Made by a program: the position numbers and the translations under genes. A stretch of 64,000 nucleotides of DNA from Cohnella silvisoli (GTDB taxonomy: Bacteria > Bacillota > Bacilli > Paenibacillales > Paenibacillaceae): NCBI RefSeq assembly GCF_021190915.1, contig NZ_JAIOAP010000018.1, positions 1 to 64,000 of the forward strand, read 5' to 3'. Shown here piece by piece: positions 63,585 to 64,000 of this stretch. Each line of letters starts with the position of its first letter. Positions within the stretch are counted from its first letter, which is position 1. The notes beneath the pieces were generated by a model. That model had not been told where the DNA came from and searched no databases. It saw only the letters and a program-made list of their open reading frames with translations.

Positions 63585-64000
63585 ATGAAGAGAATATTAC
63601 CTCTCATACTTGTTGTTTGTATGTTATCAGTTTGGTCTTCGGCAGGCGTCGCATCTTCTGCTCAATCAAATAAAGAGATTAGTGCTTTATTTTTGAAAGA
63701 GAATCCTAAACTTAAAGTAAAAGAAATAAAATCTGAAGATCTAAATAATGACAAAATGAAGGAATACTATTTACTAGATGATGAAGGTCAGTTTTGGATA
63801 TATCAAAACCAAAAATTTAGAAATATTAATTGTTGTTATTATAGTGATGATGATTTAGAGCCTGCTCATATTATTTTTCTGAAGCAGAACAGTAAGGAAA
63901 AACATGTATTAGTAAGTTTTGAGTATTATCCTTCAAATGCTTCAGTAGCAGTATTTAGATTAAAAAAGGACAAACTGGAAGAAATCTTAAACCTTCAGGG
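63585..64000 (+). CDS. cassette C22: secreted hypothetical protein, cut by window edge
   Basis: ATG 63585 follows AAGAGGAAAGATC. Signal peptide (RILPLILVVCMLSVWSSAGV, likely cleaved after VASSA), then a soluble, charged region (LKENPKLKVKEIKSEDLNND) with at least 138 residues visible. No family recognised. The array continues beyond the window. Confidence 0.65.
   Translation, partial: MKRILPLILVVCMLSVWSSAGVASSAQSNKEISALFLKENPKLKVKEIKSEDLNNDKMKEYYLLDDEGQFWIYQNQKFRNINCCYYSDDDLEPAHIIFLKQNSKEKHVLVSFEYYPSNASVAVFRLKKDKLEEILNLQ

Larger units (their letters stand above)
46443..64000 (+). mobile_element. integron-like gene-cassette array (platform end at left)
   Basis: The array contains 22 structured recombination-site-like repeats (A to V; K is partial) and 22 cassettes, all in plus orientation, running past the window end. 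Complete sites are 148-196 bp, bounded by a short box ending in AAC on the left (CNNNTAAC or a close variant) and GTTANNNG on the right, and are GC-rich relative to the AT-rich cassette genes. Each cassette usually has its own ribosome site but mostly no visible promoter or terminator. The start of a cassette is complementary to the left end of the next site in 20 of 20 testable pairs. Confidence 0.85.

Noticed and set aside
1..64000. tRNA and rRNA genes
   Set aside because: No stretch with recognisable tRNA arms or rRNA motifs was found by eye; a tRNA scan would settle it.

Overview
The window looks like the chromosome of a Paenibacillus-like member of the Bacillota. The signs are a YesM/YesN two-component pair beside a sugar ABC transporter, large secreted multi-domain carbohydrate enzymes with discoidin-type modules, LacI and AraC regulators, A/G-rich Shine-Dalgarno sites with TTG and GTG starts, a c-di-GMP-I riboswitch and a 31-residue holin-like toxin. 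Species cannot be fixed from the sequence alone.

Layout. 1-7.3 kb: a cut-off transposase, a secreted glycoside hydrolase-like protein, a LacI-type repressor and a cytoplasmic propeller-like protein; these three units carry related operators just downstream of their -10 boxes. 7.4-8.4 kb: gene debris. 8.4-19.6 kb: AraC regulators, a phytanoyl-CoA-type dioxygenase and an oxidative demethylation cluster (Rieske ferredoxin, ferredoxin reductase, FdhA-type formaldehyde dehydrogenase, membrane di-iron hydroxylase) resembling MocE/MocF/MocD, with a second damaged fdhA and remnants of further copies, a group II intron and an insertion sequence. 19.9-20.7 kb: c-di-GMP riboswitch and response regulator. 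21-27 kb: remnant of a conjugative element (sigma factor, DUF6075, CD1108-like NlpC/P60 protein) invaded by an IS110 element. 27.3-28.4 kb: broken catabolic genes. 28.6-42.5 kb: a glycan-use locus (binding protein, two permeases, YesN/YesM, GH35, GH89, secreted beta-helix protein, foldase).

The main discovery is at 43.4-64 kb, continuing past the window end. Three tyrosine recombinases (one on +, two overlapping on -) sit at the head of an array of 21 complete and one truncated 150-195 bp structured sites (called A to V here). The sites separate 22 short, mostly AT-rich, all-plus-strand gene cassettes (C1 to C22). The outer ends read like the RYYYAAC...GTTRRRY boxes of integron attC sites. 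Internal stems vary between sites with compensatory base changes. The start of each cassette is complementary over about 15-18 nt to the left end of the site that follows the same cassette, not to the partner end of the same site. That is what is expected if each cassette moves as a circle carrying its own site. The recombinases look XerC/D-like and I see no IntI-type insertion, so this appears to be an integron-like capture system built on a different enzyme set, in a phylum where integrons are rarely reported.

The cassettes encode a HEPN-type protein, a nuclease-like/AlbA fusion, a SLATT-like protein, a BtrH-like protein, a signal peptidase, a methyltransferase, NUDIX and GNAT proteins, HEAT-repeat proteins, small membrane proteins and two copies of a holin-like toxin that may stabilise the array. 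All assignments are by eye; no database search was run.
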